A stretch of 41,053 nucleotides of DNA from Paracoccus sp. IB05 (GCF_016405985.1 NZ_JAEFCF010000048.1:1-41053), one strand, 5' to 3'. Counted from the stretch's first letter, positions 1 to 9,140 are shown. Numbers and translations: made by a program. Notes: a model not told the origin generated them from the sequence alone.

Positions 1-2
1 AC

Positions 3-1448
3 ATGGCAGGCGAGGGCAAACGGGGCGAAAAGCTGATCATCGGGCAGCGTCTGAAAGTGCTGCGGCAATCGCTTGGGCTGACCCAGGCGCAGATGGCGAC
101 CGAGCTTAGCGTTTCGGCAAGCTACATCACCCTGATCGAGGCCGATCAGCGTCCGGCTTCGGCGCAGTTTCTGATGAAACTCGCGGCAATCTACGATCTG
201 AATATCTCGGAACTCGCCCCGTCCAGTGACGCGCAGCTGGCCGCAGATTTCAATGCGGCGCTGAAAGATCCACTCCTTCAGGCCGGGCAGATCCCGAAGG
301 TCGAGATCGAGGCGATCCTTCAGGCATCGCCCCGGCTGGCACGCGCATTCCTTCACCTGCATGACCGCTACCGCGAGACCGTTTTGCGCCCGATGGCGGA
401 TGACAACCCGCTGACCGACCGTGACAAGGTCGAGGCGCTTTCCGAAAGCTCGCGCCCGGTCGAGGCGGTCCGGGCCTGGTTCTATGCGCGCGGGAATCAT
501 GTCGATCCACTGGACCGCGCCGCCGAGGCGCTGGCGGCGGAGCTGCAGCTGCACCGCAGCGAGCCGCATGTCGCGCTTTCGGCAAGGCTTGCGGCACATC
601 ACATCCGCACCCGTATTCTGCCCGCCGATGTGATGGGAGGCCAGCTCAGGCGATTTGACCTGCATCGCAAGGAGCTGATGCTGTCCGAGCTTTTGCGTCA
701 GTCAAGCCGGCGGTTTCAGATCGGAGTGCTTCTTGCGCGGCTGGAGCAGGAACCACTGATCGCGCGGCTCGTTGATGAGGCCGGGCTGACGGATCCGCCG
801 GCTTTCACCCTGATGCGCGTCAGCCTTGCCAATTACTTCGCCGCAGCCCTGGTGATGCCCTATGCGCGTTTCCTCGGCGCCTGCGAAACAACGCGCTATG
901 ACGTCGAACTGTTGTCCCACCGCTTTGGCACCAGTTTCGAGCAGACGGCGCATCGCATGTCGACGCTGCAACGCGAGGGCGCGCGGGGTATCCCGTTCTT
1001 CTTCGTGCGGGTGGACCGCGCCGGGAATATCTCGAAACGCTTCTCGGCGGGGCGGTTCCCCTTCTCGCGCTTCGGCGGCACCTGCCCGCTCTGGAACATC
1101 CACGGCGCTTTCGAGACGCCCGATCAGGTACAGACGCAGCTGATCCGCATGCCCGAGGGCGCGAGTTATGTTTCGGTTGCGCGCACCGTGACCCGCGCGG
1201 GCGGCATGCAGGGGCAACCGGCGCAGCGGCTTGCGATCGGGCTTGGCTGCGACACCGCCTATGCGCCGCGCCTGATCTATGCGGATGGAATCGACCTTGT
1301 CAGATCGAAACCGGTTGAGATCGGGCTGAACTGCTATCTTTGCGAACGGCGCGACTGCGCCGCCCGTGCCCATGCACCGATAAACCGCAGGCTGGCGGTG
1401 AATGAGCGTGAACGCAGCCTCGCCATCTTTCGCTTCGGCGAGGAGTGA
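3..1448 (+). CDS. ScfR/PrpR-like transcriptional regulator (XRE + DUF2083)
   Basis: Cytoplasmic DNA-binding regulator of 481 residues. Residues about 12-68 form an XRE-type helix-turn-helix (LKVLRQSLGLTQAQMA, then VSASYITLIEADQRP). The middle (about 160-300) resembles the IrrE/ImmA-like region of the short-chain fatty acyl regulator family, and the C-terminus matches DUF2083, ending with a cysteine cluster C-x2-C-x4-C (NCYLCERRDC). Length is typical of ScfR/RamB/PrpR proteins, which sense acyl-CoA status and control acetate, propionate or glyoxylate-cycle genes. The ATG at position 3 is the first base triplet available, so the upstream promoter lies outside the window. It converges on the pta gene, whose product is acetyl-CoA, but a decayed stretch of about 470 bases separates them, so a regulatory link is only inference. 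The family call is solid; the target genes are unknown. Confidence 0.85.
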   Translation: MAGEGKRGEKLIIGQRLKVLRQSLGLTQAQMATELSVSASYITLIEADQRPASAQFLMKLAAIYDLNISELAPSSDAQLAADFNAALKDPLLQAGQIPKVEIEAILQASPRLARAFLHLHDRYRETVLRPMADDNPLTDRDKVEALSESSRPVEAVRAWFYARGNHVDPLDRAAEALAAELQLHRSEPHVALSARLAAHHIRTRILPADVMGGQLRRFDLHRKELMLSELLRQSSRRFQIGVLLARLEQEPLIARLVDEAGLTDPPAFTLMRVSLANYFAAALVMPYARFLGACETTRYDVELLSHRFGTSFEQTAHRMSTLQREGARGIPFFFVRVDRAGNISKRFSAGRFPFSRFGGTCPLWNIHGAFETPDQVQTQLIRMPEGASYVSVARTVTRAGGMQGQPAQRLAIGLGCDTAYAPRLIYADGIDLVRSKPVEIGLNCYLCERRDCAARAHAPINRRLAVNERERSLAIFRFGEE

Positions 1449-1469
1449 CATGCCGCCGGTTCGTGCTGG

Positions 1470-1574
1470 CAATATGCCCAGACGCAAGAGACGGCGATGT
1501 TATTCTGCATGCCTCAATTGCTGATCCGGCAGCGGACACAGGCGATCGACGCCCTACGCGGACATCTGGCCTAA
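1470..1574 (+). pseudogene. IS110-family transposase fragment
   Basis: Conceptual translation from 1476 reads AQTQETAMLF, then LLIRQRTQAIDALRGHLA, and ends at a TAA at 1572. This matches the conserved central segment of IS110/IS116/IS902 transposases (the RxxLVxQRTQLINALRGHLAEFG region). Neither the DEDD catalytic N-terminus nor the C-terminal Tnp20 domain is present, so only about 30 codons survive. It lies directly behind the ScfR-like gene and shows that the 1450-1919 interval is a decayed insertion site. Confidence 0.6.
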
Positions 1575-1919
1575 TACGCTCCGGAAGCGGTGGAGTACCA
1601 CAGGCGTAGCGCTATCCGTTTTAGCGCGACATTTATATGAGATGTGCTGCCCCGATTGCTGCACGAGACGGCCGTTCCGAAGACGGTGATCATCGAAGTG
1701 AGCACACGGTCGAATGAGCCTGGGTAAGTCCATCAACACCGGTCAGTCATCAGGAAGACAGGTTCATCGGGTGTCCGATCCCACGGATCAGACTGATCCT
1801 GCTGATGCTCATCTATGAAGCGCTGCTGCCAGCTTCCCCCGAAGCTAAGAGACATTGCCCGGTGGGCGCGGCCACAAGCGCCAAACGGAGGAAAGTGGCT
1901 AAAGCGTGTAAAACCAGTT
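1575..1919. other. Gene-free decayed interval with a degenerate palindrome
   Basis: No open frame here resembles a known protein. The stretch holds a near-palindrome at about 1774-1794 (GTCCGATCC, 3-base spacer, GGATCAGAC) that matches a better-preserved copy at 12489-12513. Together with the IS110 scrap just upstream, this points to remnants of mobile DNA between the ScfR-like gene and pta. No T-rich terminator was found for pta, which ends at 1920. Confidence 0.4.
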
Positions 1920-2921
1920 TCAGCCGCATTCAGGCTCAGGCGCTGTCGCGCCGCCATCCTCGCTCGCTTTTGCCTGCGCTGCTGTTACAGCAACCGCCGC
2001 AATCACATCGTCGACCGAGCAGCCACGTGACAGATCATTTGCCGGCCTTGCCAGCCCCTGAAGTATGGGTCCGATGGCAGTAAGGCCCCCAAGACGCTGC
2101 GCAATCTTGTACCCGATGTTTCCTGATGAAAGGTCAGGGAAAACAAAGACATTCGGGCGACCGGACAGGCTGCTCAAAGGGGCTTTCTTCATCCGGATCG
2201 CCTCATCCAGGGCGGCATCAAACTGCAGTTCACCATCGACCTCCAGATCGGGTTCTGCGGCTTTGATGATCGCGCGGGCCTCGCGGACCTTGTCGATAAT
2301 CGGGTGATCTGCCGACCCTGCCGTCGAAAACGAAAGCAAGGCGATGCGCGGCGGCTCTGCCAGTAACTGCTGGCAGGACTGTGCGGCCGACCGGGCAATG
2401 GACGCGAGCTTTCCGGCGTCGGGGTCAACAACAAGCCCGCAATCCGCAAAGATGACGCCGCCTTTCATCGGGGCGTCAGGCCCGCAGGACAGCATCAGGA
2501 AAAAGCTGCTGACGATGCCGGCGCCCGGTGCCATACCGATCACCTGAAGTGCGGTACGCACGGTATCGGCGGTGGTGGCTACAGCGCCTCCGACGGTGCC
2601 ATCAGCCATGCCGAGCCGCACCCGCATCGCCGCCTGGCGCAGGGGGTCGCGCATTTCGACGACTGCCCGTTCGGCGGTCATGCCCTTTGACGCCCGCATC
2701 CTGTGCCAATGATCGGCCAGCAGGGGCAGGTCGGGGTCTTCGGCGGGGCAAAGCCCATGAACGCCGGCGATATCGGGGCCATTCATCAGGCTGATACGCG
2801 CCAGACCCTGATCGCTCAGGCGCCGGGCGGCCTCGGCGATACGGGGATCTTCTCCTTCCGGCAGGATGATGTGGCGCGGATTGGCGCGGGCGGCGGCCAG
2901 GATCCGATCTAACGGTTTCAT
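1920..2921 (-). CDS. pta: Phosphate acetyltransferase of the taurine/Xsc pathway
   Basis: A 333-residue protein of the PTA_PTB family, the short form lacking the N-terminal DRTGG domain. It transfers the acetyl group of acetyl phosphate to CoA. N-terminal ILPEGEDPRIAEAARRL, central GMADGTVGGAVATTADTVRTA, and C-terminal NVFVFPDLSSGNIGYKIAQRLGG followed by GPILQGLARPANDLSRG are family signatures. The start at 2921 follows the exporter stop by 10 bases, and xsc lies just upstream of that. This fits the known Xsc-Pta pairing in which acetyl phosphate from sulfoacetaldehyde becomes acetyl-CoA. It is the last gene of the leftward cluster. The C-terminus (TAPEPECG) is somewhat extended but the enzyme looks intact. 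Confidence 0.93.
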   Translation of the reverse strand: MKPLDRILAAARANPRHIILPEGEDPRIAEAARRLSDQGLARISLMNGPDIAGVHGLCPAEDPDLPLLADHWHRMRASKGMTAERAVVEMRDPLRQAAMRVRLGMADGTVGGAVATTADTVRTALQVIGMAPGAGIVSSFFLMLSCGPDAPMKGGVIFADCGLVVDPDAGKLASIARSAAQSCQQLLAEPPRIALLSFSTAGSADHPIIDKVREARAIIKAAEPDLEVDGELQFDAALDEAIRMKKAPLSSLSGRPNVFVFPDLSSGNIGYKIAQRLGGLTAIGPILQGLARPANDLSRGCSVDDVIAAVAVTAAQAKASEDGGATAPEPECG

Positions 2922-2931
2922 TGCAGTCTCC

Positions 2932-3945
2932 TCAGGTCAGGAAATGGATGCCGGCGACGACGAAGACACCGAGGAAGAGGGTTTCGGCCACGATCAGGCC
3001 GATTGCGACGCCTCCGACGCTCATCATCCGCATGAGCGAGGTCTTGATGCCGACAGCGGCGATGGCAATCAAAAGCGCCCAACGACTGAGCGCGCCGGCC
3101 CAGTCGGCCAGCATGGCAGGCACAAGACCGAGGGAATTCAGCGTCGCGAGGATCAGAAAGCCAAGGACGAACCCGGGCAGCAGGGGCGGTCTTTTGCCGC
3201 CCTCGGTGCAGCCAAGGCCTTTGACCCGGATTGCCAGTGAAAAGCACAGCACCACCGGCGCAAGCATCGAAACGCGGATCAGCTTGACGAGGGTTGCCGT
3301 CTCTCCGGTTTCGGGTCCGATCGAGAATCCGGCGCCGACCACCTGGGCGACATCATGGATTGTGCCGCCCAGAAACACCCCGCTGTCGCGCACGGTAAAG
3401 CCGAAAAATTCGGACAGCATCGGGTAGAACACCATGGCGGCGGTCGACAGAACCGTCACCGACAGCACGGTGAAGGCAAGGTCGCGTTCGTTCGACTCAC
3501 TCTTCGGCAGGACGGCCGAGATCGCCATTGCCGCCGAGGCACCACAGATGGCAACCGAACCGCCCGTCAAAAGCCCGAACCGCCAGTCACGACGCAAAAG
3601 GCGCGCGGCACCAAGCCCGAACAGAAGCGTCATGACCACGCCTGCGATCACGAGGCCGATGGCCTGGGCACCAAGGCCTGCGAGCATCTCAAAGCTGATC
3701 CGGGCCCCCAGAAGCGCCACCCCAAGCCGCAGCACGGTCCGGGCGGTCACCGCAATTCCGGGTTCCGTGCGGGTCCCCGGATCCGCGAGAAAGTTCAGCG
3801 AAAGGCCCAGCAAAAGCGCCATCAGCATCGCCGGGGCGCCGTAGTGATCCGACAGGAACTGCGCCGTCACCGCGACCAGAACCGAAACCGCAAATCCGGG
3901 GAAAAGCTCTGAAATCCTCCGGCGCACTATGCCAGGCGTTATCAT
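2932..3945 (-). CDS. tauZ: COG2855 (YeiH/SuyZ-type) putative sulfate/sulfite exporter
   Basis: Polytopic inner-membrane protein with about ten hydrophobic helices, of the UPF0324/COG2855 putative sulfate exporter family. Family hallmarks are LLLGLSLNFLADPG near the N-terminus, GGSVAICGASAAMAISAV in the middle, and GGTIHDVAQVVGAGFSIG after it. The ATG at 3945 is chosen over a start at 4017 because it gives about 337 residues, the usual family length, and has a GAAAG element 9-10 bases upstream. The longer version would add a basic, non-conserved tail. Its place between xsc and pta argues that it exports the sulfite or sulfate released by sulfonate degradation. In paracocci such a COG2855 protein has been proposed for this role, whereas in Cupriavidus TauZ belongs to a different family (DUF81). 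Transport direction and substrate are therefore inferred. Confidence 0.85.
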   Translation of the reverse strand: MITPGIVRRRISELFPGFAVSVLVAVTAQFLSDHYGAPAMLMALLLGLSLNFLADPGTRTEPGIAVTARTVLRLGVALLGARISFEMLAGLGAQAIGLVIAGVVMTLLFGLGAARLLRRDWRFGLLTGGSVAICGASAAMAISAVLPKSESNERDLAFTVLSVTVLSTAAMVFYPMLSEFFGFTVRDSGVFLGGTIHDVAQVVGAGFSIGPETGETATLVKLIRVSMLAPVVLCFSLAIRVKGLGCTEGGKRPPLLPGFVLGFLILATLNSLGLVPAMLADWAGALSRWALLIAIAAVGIKTSLMRMMSVGGVAIGLIVAETLFLGVFVVAGIHFLT

Positions 3946-4042
3946 GCGTATCGTCTTTCGATTGCGTGCAGAAAAGCTGCCGGCGCGTGGTGATCGCGCC
4001 GGTGGCCATGTCATCAAAAGGCCTGAGCCTGATATTCCGGGG

Positions 4043-5824
4043 TCAGACGGCGCCGCGTTGCGGGCGCATATCGGCGGGGTCGATCCCGGCCACTGCGACG
4101 GGTTTCTTCATCGCATCGCGGCGGAAGGGTTCGCCAAGCTCCTGGTTGAGCAGCACCTCGATGAAAGTGGTCATCCGGTGCTTCATCTGCCGCTCGACCG
4201 CGTCATGCAGGGCCGCCGTCAGCTCTGACTGGCTGCGGACCTGCACCCCTTCGGCACCACAGGCTCGGGCGATGGCGGCGTAGCTGGTGTCACGATCCAG
4301 CTCTGTCCCGACGAAGTTGTTGTCGTACCACAGCGTCGTGTTGCGCTTTTCCGCGCCCCACTGGTAGTTGCGGAAGATCACCATTGTGATCGCAGGCCAG
4401 TCCTCCCGACCGCAGGCCGTCATCTCGTTCATCGAGATGCCGAAGGCGCCGTCGCCCGCGAAACCGATCACCGGCGTGCCGGGATTGCCGACTTTGGCAC
4501 CCAGGATCGCCGGGAAGCCATAGCCGCAGGGGCCAAACAATCCGGGTGCAAGGTATTTCCGACCTGCCTCGAAGGTGGGATAGGCGTTGCCGATGGCGCA
4601 GTTGTTCCCGATATCCGAGCTGATGATCGCATCCGCCGGTACAGCTTGCATGATCGCGCGCCAGGCCTGACGCGGGCTCATCAGATCCGCGTCACGCTGG
4701 CGGGCGCCTGCATTCCATTCGGTGCCGGGATCGTCGTCTTCGTGATCCAGGCTCGACAATTCCTGCGCCCAGCGTGACCGCGTATGTGCCACCAGCGCCC
4801 TGCGATCCGCGCGGCCTGCATCACCCGCCCCCTCGGCAAGCTGTGCGAGAATACTGCGCGCGACCAGGGTCGCGTCGCCCTGGATTCCGACCGTGACCTT
4901 TTTCGTCAGCCCGATGCGGTCGGCATTGATATCGACCTGAATGATCTTTGCATCTTTCGGCCAGTAATCGATGCCATAGCCCGGCAATGTCGAGAACGGG
5001 TTGAGCCTTGTGCCAAGCGCAAGCACGACATCAGCCTGGCGGATCAACTCCATCGCGGCCTTGGAGCCATTATAGCCCAGGGGGCCAAGCGCCAGCGGAT
5101 GCGAGCCGGGAAAGCTGTCATTGTGCTGGTAATTCGACGAAACCGGCGCGTCCAGACGCTCTGCAAGCCGGATCAGATCCGGGATTGCCCCCGAGAGCAC
5201 CACACCCGCCCCGGAAAGGATCACCGGAAAGCTGGCTGCCGAGAGCAGCCGGGCAGCCTCTTTCACCGCCGCTTCGCCGCCGGCGGGGCGTTCAAATGCC
5301 ACCACCTGCGGCAGGTCGACATCAATCACCTGTGTCCACATATCGCGGGGGATGTTCACCTGGGCCGGTGCGCTGTTGCGCCAGGCCTGCATGATGACGC
5401 GGTTCAGGACCTCGGGGATGCGGCTCGGATCCCGGACTTCCTCCTGATAGCAGACGCAATCGGAAAAGAGGCGCATCTGCTCCATCTCCTGGAAGCCGCC
5501 CTGGCCGATCGTCTTGTTCGCCGCCTGCGGGGTGACCAGCAACAGCGGTGTGTGGTTCCAATAGGCCGTCTTGACCGGCGTCACAAAGCCGGTGACGCCC
5601 GGCCCGTTCTGCGCGATGGACATCGACATCTTGCCGGTCGAGCGCGTGAACCCGTCCGCCATCAGGCCTGCATTGGTTTCATGGGCGCAGTCCCAGAAGG
5701 TGATCCCGGCTTTGGGAAACAGGTCCGAGACCGGCATCATGGCCGAGCCGATAATACCGAATGCATGTTCGATCCCATGCATTTGCAGAACCTTTACAAA
5801 GGCTTCTTCCGTCGTCATCCGCAT
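4043..5824 (-). CDS. xsc: Sulfoacetaldehyde acetyltransferase
   Basis: A 593-residue ThDP-dependent enzyme that converts sulfoacetaldehyde plus phosphate into acetyl phosphate and sulfite. The N-terminal ThDP pyrimidine-binding domain has the glutamate in CAHETNAGLMADGF (about residue 50). The central domain carries VVLALGTRLNPFSTLPGYG. The C-terminal pyrophosphate domain has GFAGDGAFGISMNEM (about residue 455), followed by the Xsc-typical FRNYQWGAEKRN and WYDNNFVGTELD. These residues separate Xsc from acetolactate synthase. The start at 5824 follows the tauY stop by 12 bases and has AAAGGAA as ribosome binding site; a second ATG two codons in (5818) is possible. It sits in the tauX-tauY-xsc-tauZ-pta run and is the desulfonation step of the pathway. 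Confidence 0.95.
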   Translation of the reverse strand: MRMTTEEAFVKVLQMHGIEHAFGIIGSAMMPVSDLFPKAGITFWDCAHETNAGLMADGFTRSTGKMSMSIAQNGPGVTGFVTPVKTAYWNHTPLLLVTPQAANKTIGQGGFQEMEQMRLFSDCVCYQEEVRDPSRIPEVLNRVIMQAWRNSAPAQVNIPRDMWTQVIDVDLPQVVAFERPAGGEAAVKEAARLLSAASFPVILSGAGVVLSGAIPDLIRLAERLDAPVSSNYQHNDSFPGSHPLALGPLGYNGSKAAMELIRQADVVLALGTRLNPFSTLPGYGIDYWPKDAKIIQVDINADRIGLTKKVTVGIQGDATLVARSILAQLAEGAGDAGRADRRALVAHTRSRWAQELSSLDHEDDDPGTEWNAGARQRDADLMSPRQAWRAIMQAVPADAIISSDIGNNCAIGNAYPTFEAGRKYLAPGLFGPCGYGFPAILGAKVGNPGTPVIGFAGDGAFGISMNEMTACGREDWPAITMVIFRNYQWGAEKRNTTLWYDNNFVGTELDRDTSYAAIARACGAEGVQVRSQSELTAALHDAVERQMKHRMTTFIEVLLNQELGEPFRRDAMKKPVAVAGIDPADMRPQRGAV

Positions 5825-5836
5825 GACAATTCCTTT

Positions 5837-7228
5837 CTATTTCCGCTCGTCGCGATAGTGATAGAGATGATAAAGGCCGCGCTGACCGAGCCGCCTGAAC
5901 GGCGTCTTCCAGCCCTCATGGCGCAATTCCGAATTGAAGATCGGCAGGTCGGGAACGGTCTGTCCGGCAACCAACTGCGCCAGTCTGCGCCCGGCCATGG
6001 CCGAATACATCACGCCATTGCCGCCATAGCCGAGCGCGTAGAACATGCCCGGCACATCCGGCACGCCAGTGATCCTTGGCATCATATCATGGCTGACATC
6101 CACCCAGCCCCACCAGCTGTAATCAAGGTCAATGCCGCGCAGGGCCGGGAACTTGCGCGCAAGGCTTTCGCGAAGCGCGCCCAGATGGGCCGGATTGGCG
6201 GCATCAGCCCCGGTGATCGCGGCACGTGATCCGATCTGCAGGCGGTTGTCGGGCAAGAGCCGGTAGTAATGGCGCAGCGTGCGGGTATCCGTCAGGGGCG
6301 ACATCTTCCGGATGCCGACGGCCTCCAGCTCGGATCTGTCCAGAACCCGCGTCACGATACTGTTCGACATGACAGGCATCAGCCGGTCGCGCAGCCGCCC
6401 CTGCAGGTTTCGCGCAGCATAACCCGCTGTTGCGACCGCAACCCTGCGGGCGCGGACCACGCCGCCCGGCGTTTGCAGATGATGCACGCCGTCTTTGACG
6501 GACCATCCCTGAACCGGGCTGTCAGGATGCACGGTTGCGCCGAGTTCGCGTGCCACACGCAGATATTCAAAGGCCAGTTTCGCCGCATGTATCGCGATGC
6601 CGTCCGGCTCCCACATTGCGCCATGCGCTTCCTGGTCCCGGACCGCTGTGGCAAACAGCTCGTCGCGTGTCAGGATGCGGGCATCATAGCCGAAGGCATC
6701 GCGCAACAAGGCCGCCTCGCTGATCAGCGACGGCATGATGCGTTCTTTATGTGCGATAAAGTAATGGCCGCCGTCCTGCGGGTCACACTGGATGTTATGG
6801 TCTGCAAGCAGACTGCGGAACAGCGCGAAGGCCTCGACCATTTCGCCATGCATGCCACGCGCGACATCAAGGCCCCAGCGTTTCACCCACTGGCTGCGCT
6901 TCAGCCGGCCGGCGCTGATCTGCGCCTGGCCGCCGTTTCGGGTCGAGCACCCATAGGCCACGCCGTTCGCCTCAAGCACAGTGGCTTTGATGCCGTGCTC
7001 GCGGGCGAGGTGAATGGCGGTGGAAAGCCCGGTATAGCCCGAGCCGATAACCGCCACATCCACATCCATGGCGCGGGTGACAGGACCGTCCCCTTCGGGT
7101 GCGGTGCCGGCGGTGCCTATCCAATAGGTCGGCGCGTAATTGCTGCCCGGGCCAAGCCCGCGCGCGGTCATCGGATCGTAAAACGGGTCAAAGGGAACGG
7201 CGCGCCCCGAAATCTCGCGGACAGTCAT
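5837..7228 (-). CDS. tauY: Taurine dehydrogenase large subunit (FAD oxidoreductase)
   Basis: A 463-residue DAO/PuuB-type FAD-dependent amine oxidoreductase. The dinucleotide-binding motif VAVIGSGYTGLSTAIHLA lies at residues about 58-75, with the adenine-ribose glutamate in TVLEANGVAYG and a conserved STRNGGQAQ loop. The C-terminal FAD segment is ALGYGGNGVMYSAMAGR. The start ATG at 7228 lies one base after the stop of tauX, showing coupling; a longer open frame to 7540 merely overlaps tauX and has no homologous sequence. Neighbouring tauX and xsc support TauXY function, oxidising taurine to sulfoacetaldehyde and ammonia with electrons passed to cytochrome c. Without that context the family could equally oxidise gamma-glutamylputrescine or another amine. 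Confidence 0.82.
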   Translation of the reverse strand: MTVREISGRAVPFDPFYDPMTARGLGPGSNYAPTYWIGTAGTAPEGDGPVTRAMDVDVAVIGSGYTGLSTAIHLAREHGIKATVLEANGVAYGCSTRNGGQAQISAGRLKRSQWVKRWGLDVARGMHGEMVEAFALFRSLLADHNIQCDPQDGGHYFIAHKERIMPSLISEAALLRDAFGYDARILTRDELFATAVRDQEAHGAMWEPDGIAIHAAKLAFEYLRVARELGATVHPDSPVQGWSVKDGVHHLQTPGGVVRARRVAVATAGYAARNLQGRLRDRLMPVMSNSIVTRVLDRSELEAVGIRKMSPLTDTRTLRHYYRLLPDNRLQIGSRAAITGADAANPAHLGALRESLARKFPALRGIDLDYSWWGWVDVSHDMMPRITGVPDVPGMFYALGYGGNGVMYSAMAGRRLAQLVAGQTVPDLPIFNSELRHEGWKTPFRRLGQRGLYHLYHYRDERK

Positions 7229-7229
7229 T

Positions 7230-7637
7230 TCAGGCCTGACCCGCCGGAACGGCAGGGCGTTGCTTGCGGATCGCCTGCTTTTCGATGATCTGCCCGTCAC
7301 GGATGCGAAAAATGTCGGCGCCCTGAACCGCGATCCCTGTTCCGTCGGGATTTGTCGCCCGGAAGGTCCACTGGCTGACGCCACGGGTGCCGTCTTCGGA
7401 AAGGAAGTGCGAATGGTCGGCCCATTGGGCGTCAGGCATCGCAGTCCAGACTGCCACGAATGCGGCCGCAATCGCTTCTTTACCGCTGATAAGGTTGCCA
7501 TATTCGTTCTCGCCGGCAACCGTAAAGAATGCGCAGTCATCGGCGAAATGGGTCATTACGCCCCGGATATCGTGCCGGTTGAAAGCATCGAATGTCGCCT
7601 TGAGATCATCGGCGCTCAGCCTTTGGTTCAGTGTCAT
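7230..7637 (-). CDS. tauX: Taurine dehydrogenase small subunit (SnoaL/NTF2-like)
   Basis: A 135-residue protein with an NTF2/SnoaL-like cone fold. Recognisable parts are FDAFNRHDIRGVMTHFADDC at the N-terminus, GKEAIAAAFVAVWTAMPDA in the middle, and IFRIRDGQIIEKQAIRK near the end. The start at 7637 has a good AAAGGAA Shine-Dalgarno element 6-7 bases upstream. The stop is one base from the tauY start, and tauX-tauY order is that of known taurine dehydrogenase genes. Many SnoaL proteins are enzymes or ligand binders with other roles, so the subunit call depends on the tight coupling to tauY and xsc. No signal peptide is visible. Confidence 0.72.
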   Translation of the reverse strand: MTLNQRLSADDLKATFDAFNRHDIRGVMTHFADDCAFFTVAGENEYGNLISGKEAIAAAFVAVWTAMPDAQWADHSHFLSEDGTRGVSQWTFRATNPDGTGIAVQGADIFRIRDGQIIEKQAIRKQRPAVPAGQA

Positions 7638-7760
7638 GGATCATTCCTTTCTGATCCGGAAGGCGGCCGCATCCGCCCGGCCCTCCGGCAGTCATTCACA
7701 TTGTCTTAGGGTTTGTGTGCGCCGGACGGGGGTGCGCCCGGCGGACCGGCCAAGGCGTGG

Positions 7761-9140
7761 TTACGTCCGGACCGAAGTATCGCTTTCTTCGGGCTTCAGC
7801 AGGCTGACAATCACCAGGACGACGGCACTGGAAAGCATGCCATACATGATCGGCTCCATCGCAGAGGACCCGTAGATCATCAGGCCCGCAGTCACGACGA
7901 TCCCGCTGATGACCATCGACGAAATCGCGCCCTGCCACGTGGCTTTCGGCCAGAAAAGCGCGGCCATGATCGGTGCGAAAAGGCAGCCGGAAAGATAGGC
8001 ATAGGCGGTATCAAGCGCCACAAAGACATCACCGATGCAGATCGACAGCAAAATGACGATGCCCCCGGTCAGCGCCGTGATGATGCGGGACACACTGAGT
8101 TCTGTCTCGCTGCTGAAATTGAAGACCGGCTTCAGAATGTCATTGGTGACCAGCGTCGCCGAGGCAAGCACCGCCGCACTGACAGTAGACATCAGCGCCG
8201 ACATCAGGGCCGCGAGAACGATACCGCTCAGCCCGACCGGCATGACCTCGACGACCAGCGCCGGAAGCGCGTCCTGAGGCGAGTCGAGATTGGGCAGCAA
8301 GATGAAGGCCAGCACCCCGCAGATGCCCATCGCGACGCCCCAGGCAATCGAATAGAGCCCGGCATAGACAGACCCGACCCGCGCGACCCGCTGATTTCTG
8401 GCGGTGAGAATGCGCTGCCAGATGTCCTGACCAATCATGATGCCAAGAAAGAACGACAGAAACAGGGTCAGAAGGCGTGTGCCGCTGATATTGGTCAGTG
8501 TCAGGAATTCGGGCGGCACGGCCATGGTGACAGCGTGAACGCCACCCGCAGCATTGACGCCAAATATCAGCAGAAGCGCTATACCGATTGTCATGAGTAT
8601 GAACTGAATGAAATCGGTGATGGTAATCGCAACCATGCCGCCGATCATTGTATAAACGACCGTCACGATGCCACCGGCAAGGATTCCGTAACTCAGATCC
8701 CAGCCGATAAGAGATTTGATTATCGCACCCAGTGCGATAATCTGGACCACCGCAATCAGCACCGCATATACTGTCGATACAACCGCACTGATCCAGCCAG
8801 CGCCATGCTTGTAGCGACGTTGCAGCAATTCGCTGAGGGTGAAAATCTCAAGCTTAGAGATTTTTCCTGCAAACAGCACGCCGACTGTCACCACCCCAAG
8901 TCCGAACATGAAGGTGATCCATGCCCCGGAAATCCCGTGTTGATAGGCCTGGGACGCCGATCCGAATGTCGACCCCCCGCCGAGGATAACAGCGGCGAGG
9001 CAGGGGAAGAACACCCACATCGGAAGGTTTTTGTCCGCGATCAGATAGTCTTGCGTGCCTTTAAGGCGCTTCATGGCGATAACACCACAAAGAATCATCA
9101 TGGCCAGATAGGCGATGACGATGATAACGTCTATAGTCAT
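7761..9140 (-). CDS. Sodium:solute symporter (SSS family)
   Basis: A 459-residue inner-membrane carrier with about 13 predicted helices, of the SLC5/PutP-like SSS family. Recognisable elements are ILGGGSTFGSASQAYQHGIS after the second helix (the sodium-site region), KLEIFTLSELLQRRY, and YTMIGGMVAITITDFIQF. A strong GAGGAGA ribosome binding site precedes the ATG at 9140. It lies between the ureohydrolase and tauX, with gaps of about 121-123 bases on each side, so it could have its own promoter. Known taurine clusters normally use TauABC or the TRAP carrier TauKLM, neither of which is seen here. This symporter is the only uptake system in the cluster and probably imports taurine or a guanidino derivative. 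Confidence 0.85.
   Translation of the reverse strand: MTIDVIIVIAYLAMMILCGVIAMKRLKGTQDYLIADKNLPMWVFFPCLAAVILGGGSTFGSASQAYQHGISGAWITFMFGLGVVTVGVLFAGKISKLEIFTLSELLQRRYKHGAGWISAVVSTVYAVLIAVVQIIALGAIIKSLIGWDLSYGILAGGIVTVVYTMIGGMVAITITDFIQFILMTIGIALLLIFGVNAAGGVHAVTMAVPPEFLTLTNISGTRLLTLFLSFFLGIMIGQDIWQRILTARNQRVARVGSVYAGLYSIAWGVAMGICGVLAFILLPNLDSPQDALPALVVEVMPVGLSGIVLAALMSALMSTVSAAVLASATLVTNDILKPVFNFSSETELSVSRIITALTGGIVILLSICIGDVFVALDTAYAYLSGCLFAPIMAALFWPKATWQGAISSMVISGIVVTAGLMIYGSSAMEPIMYGMLSSAVVLVIVSLLKPEESDTSVRT

Noticed and set aside
4784-6229. Long plus-strand reading frame (481 codons) over xsc and tauY
   Set aside because: It is antisense to two clearly recognised genes; its translation is rich in His, Arg and Gln and has no family features. 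A GC-rich codon shadow.
7229-7540. N-terminal extension of tauY to an upstream start at 7540
   Set aside because: It would overlap most of tauX in another frame and has no homologous sequence; the ATG at 7228 is one base after the tauX stop.
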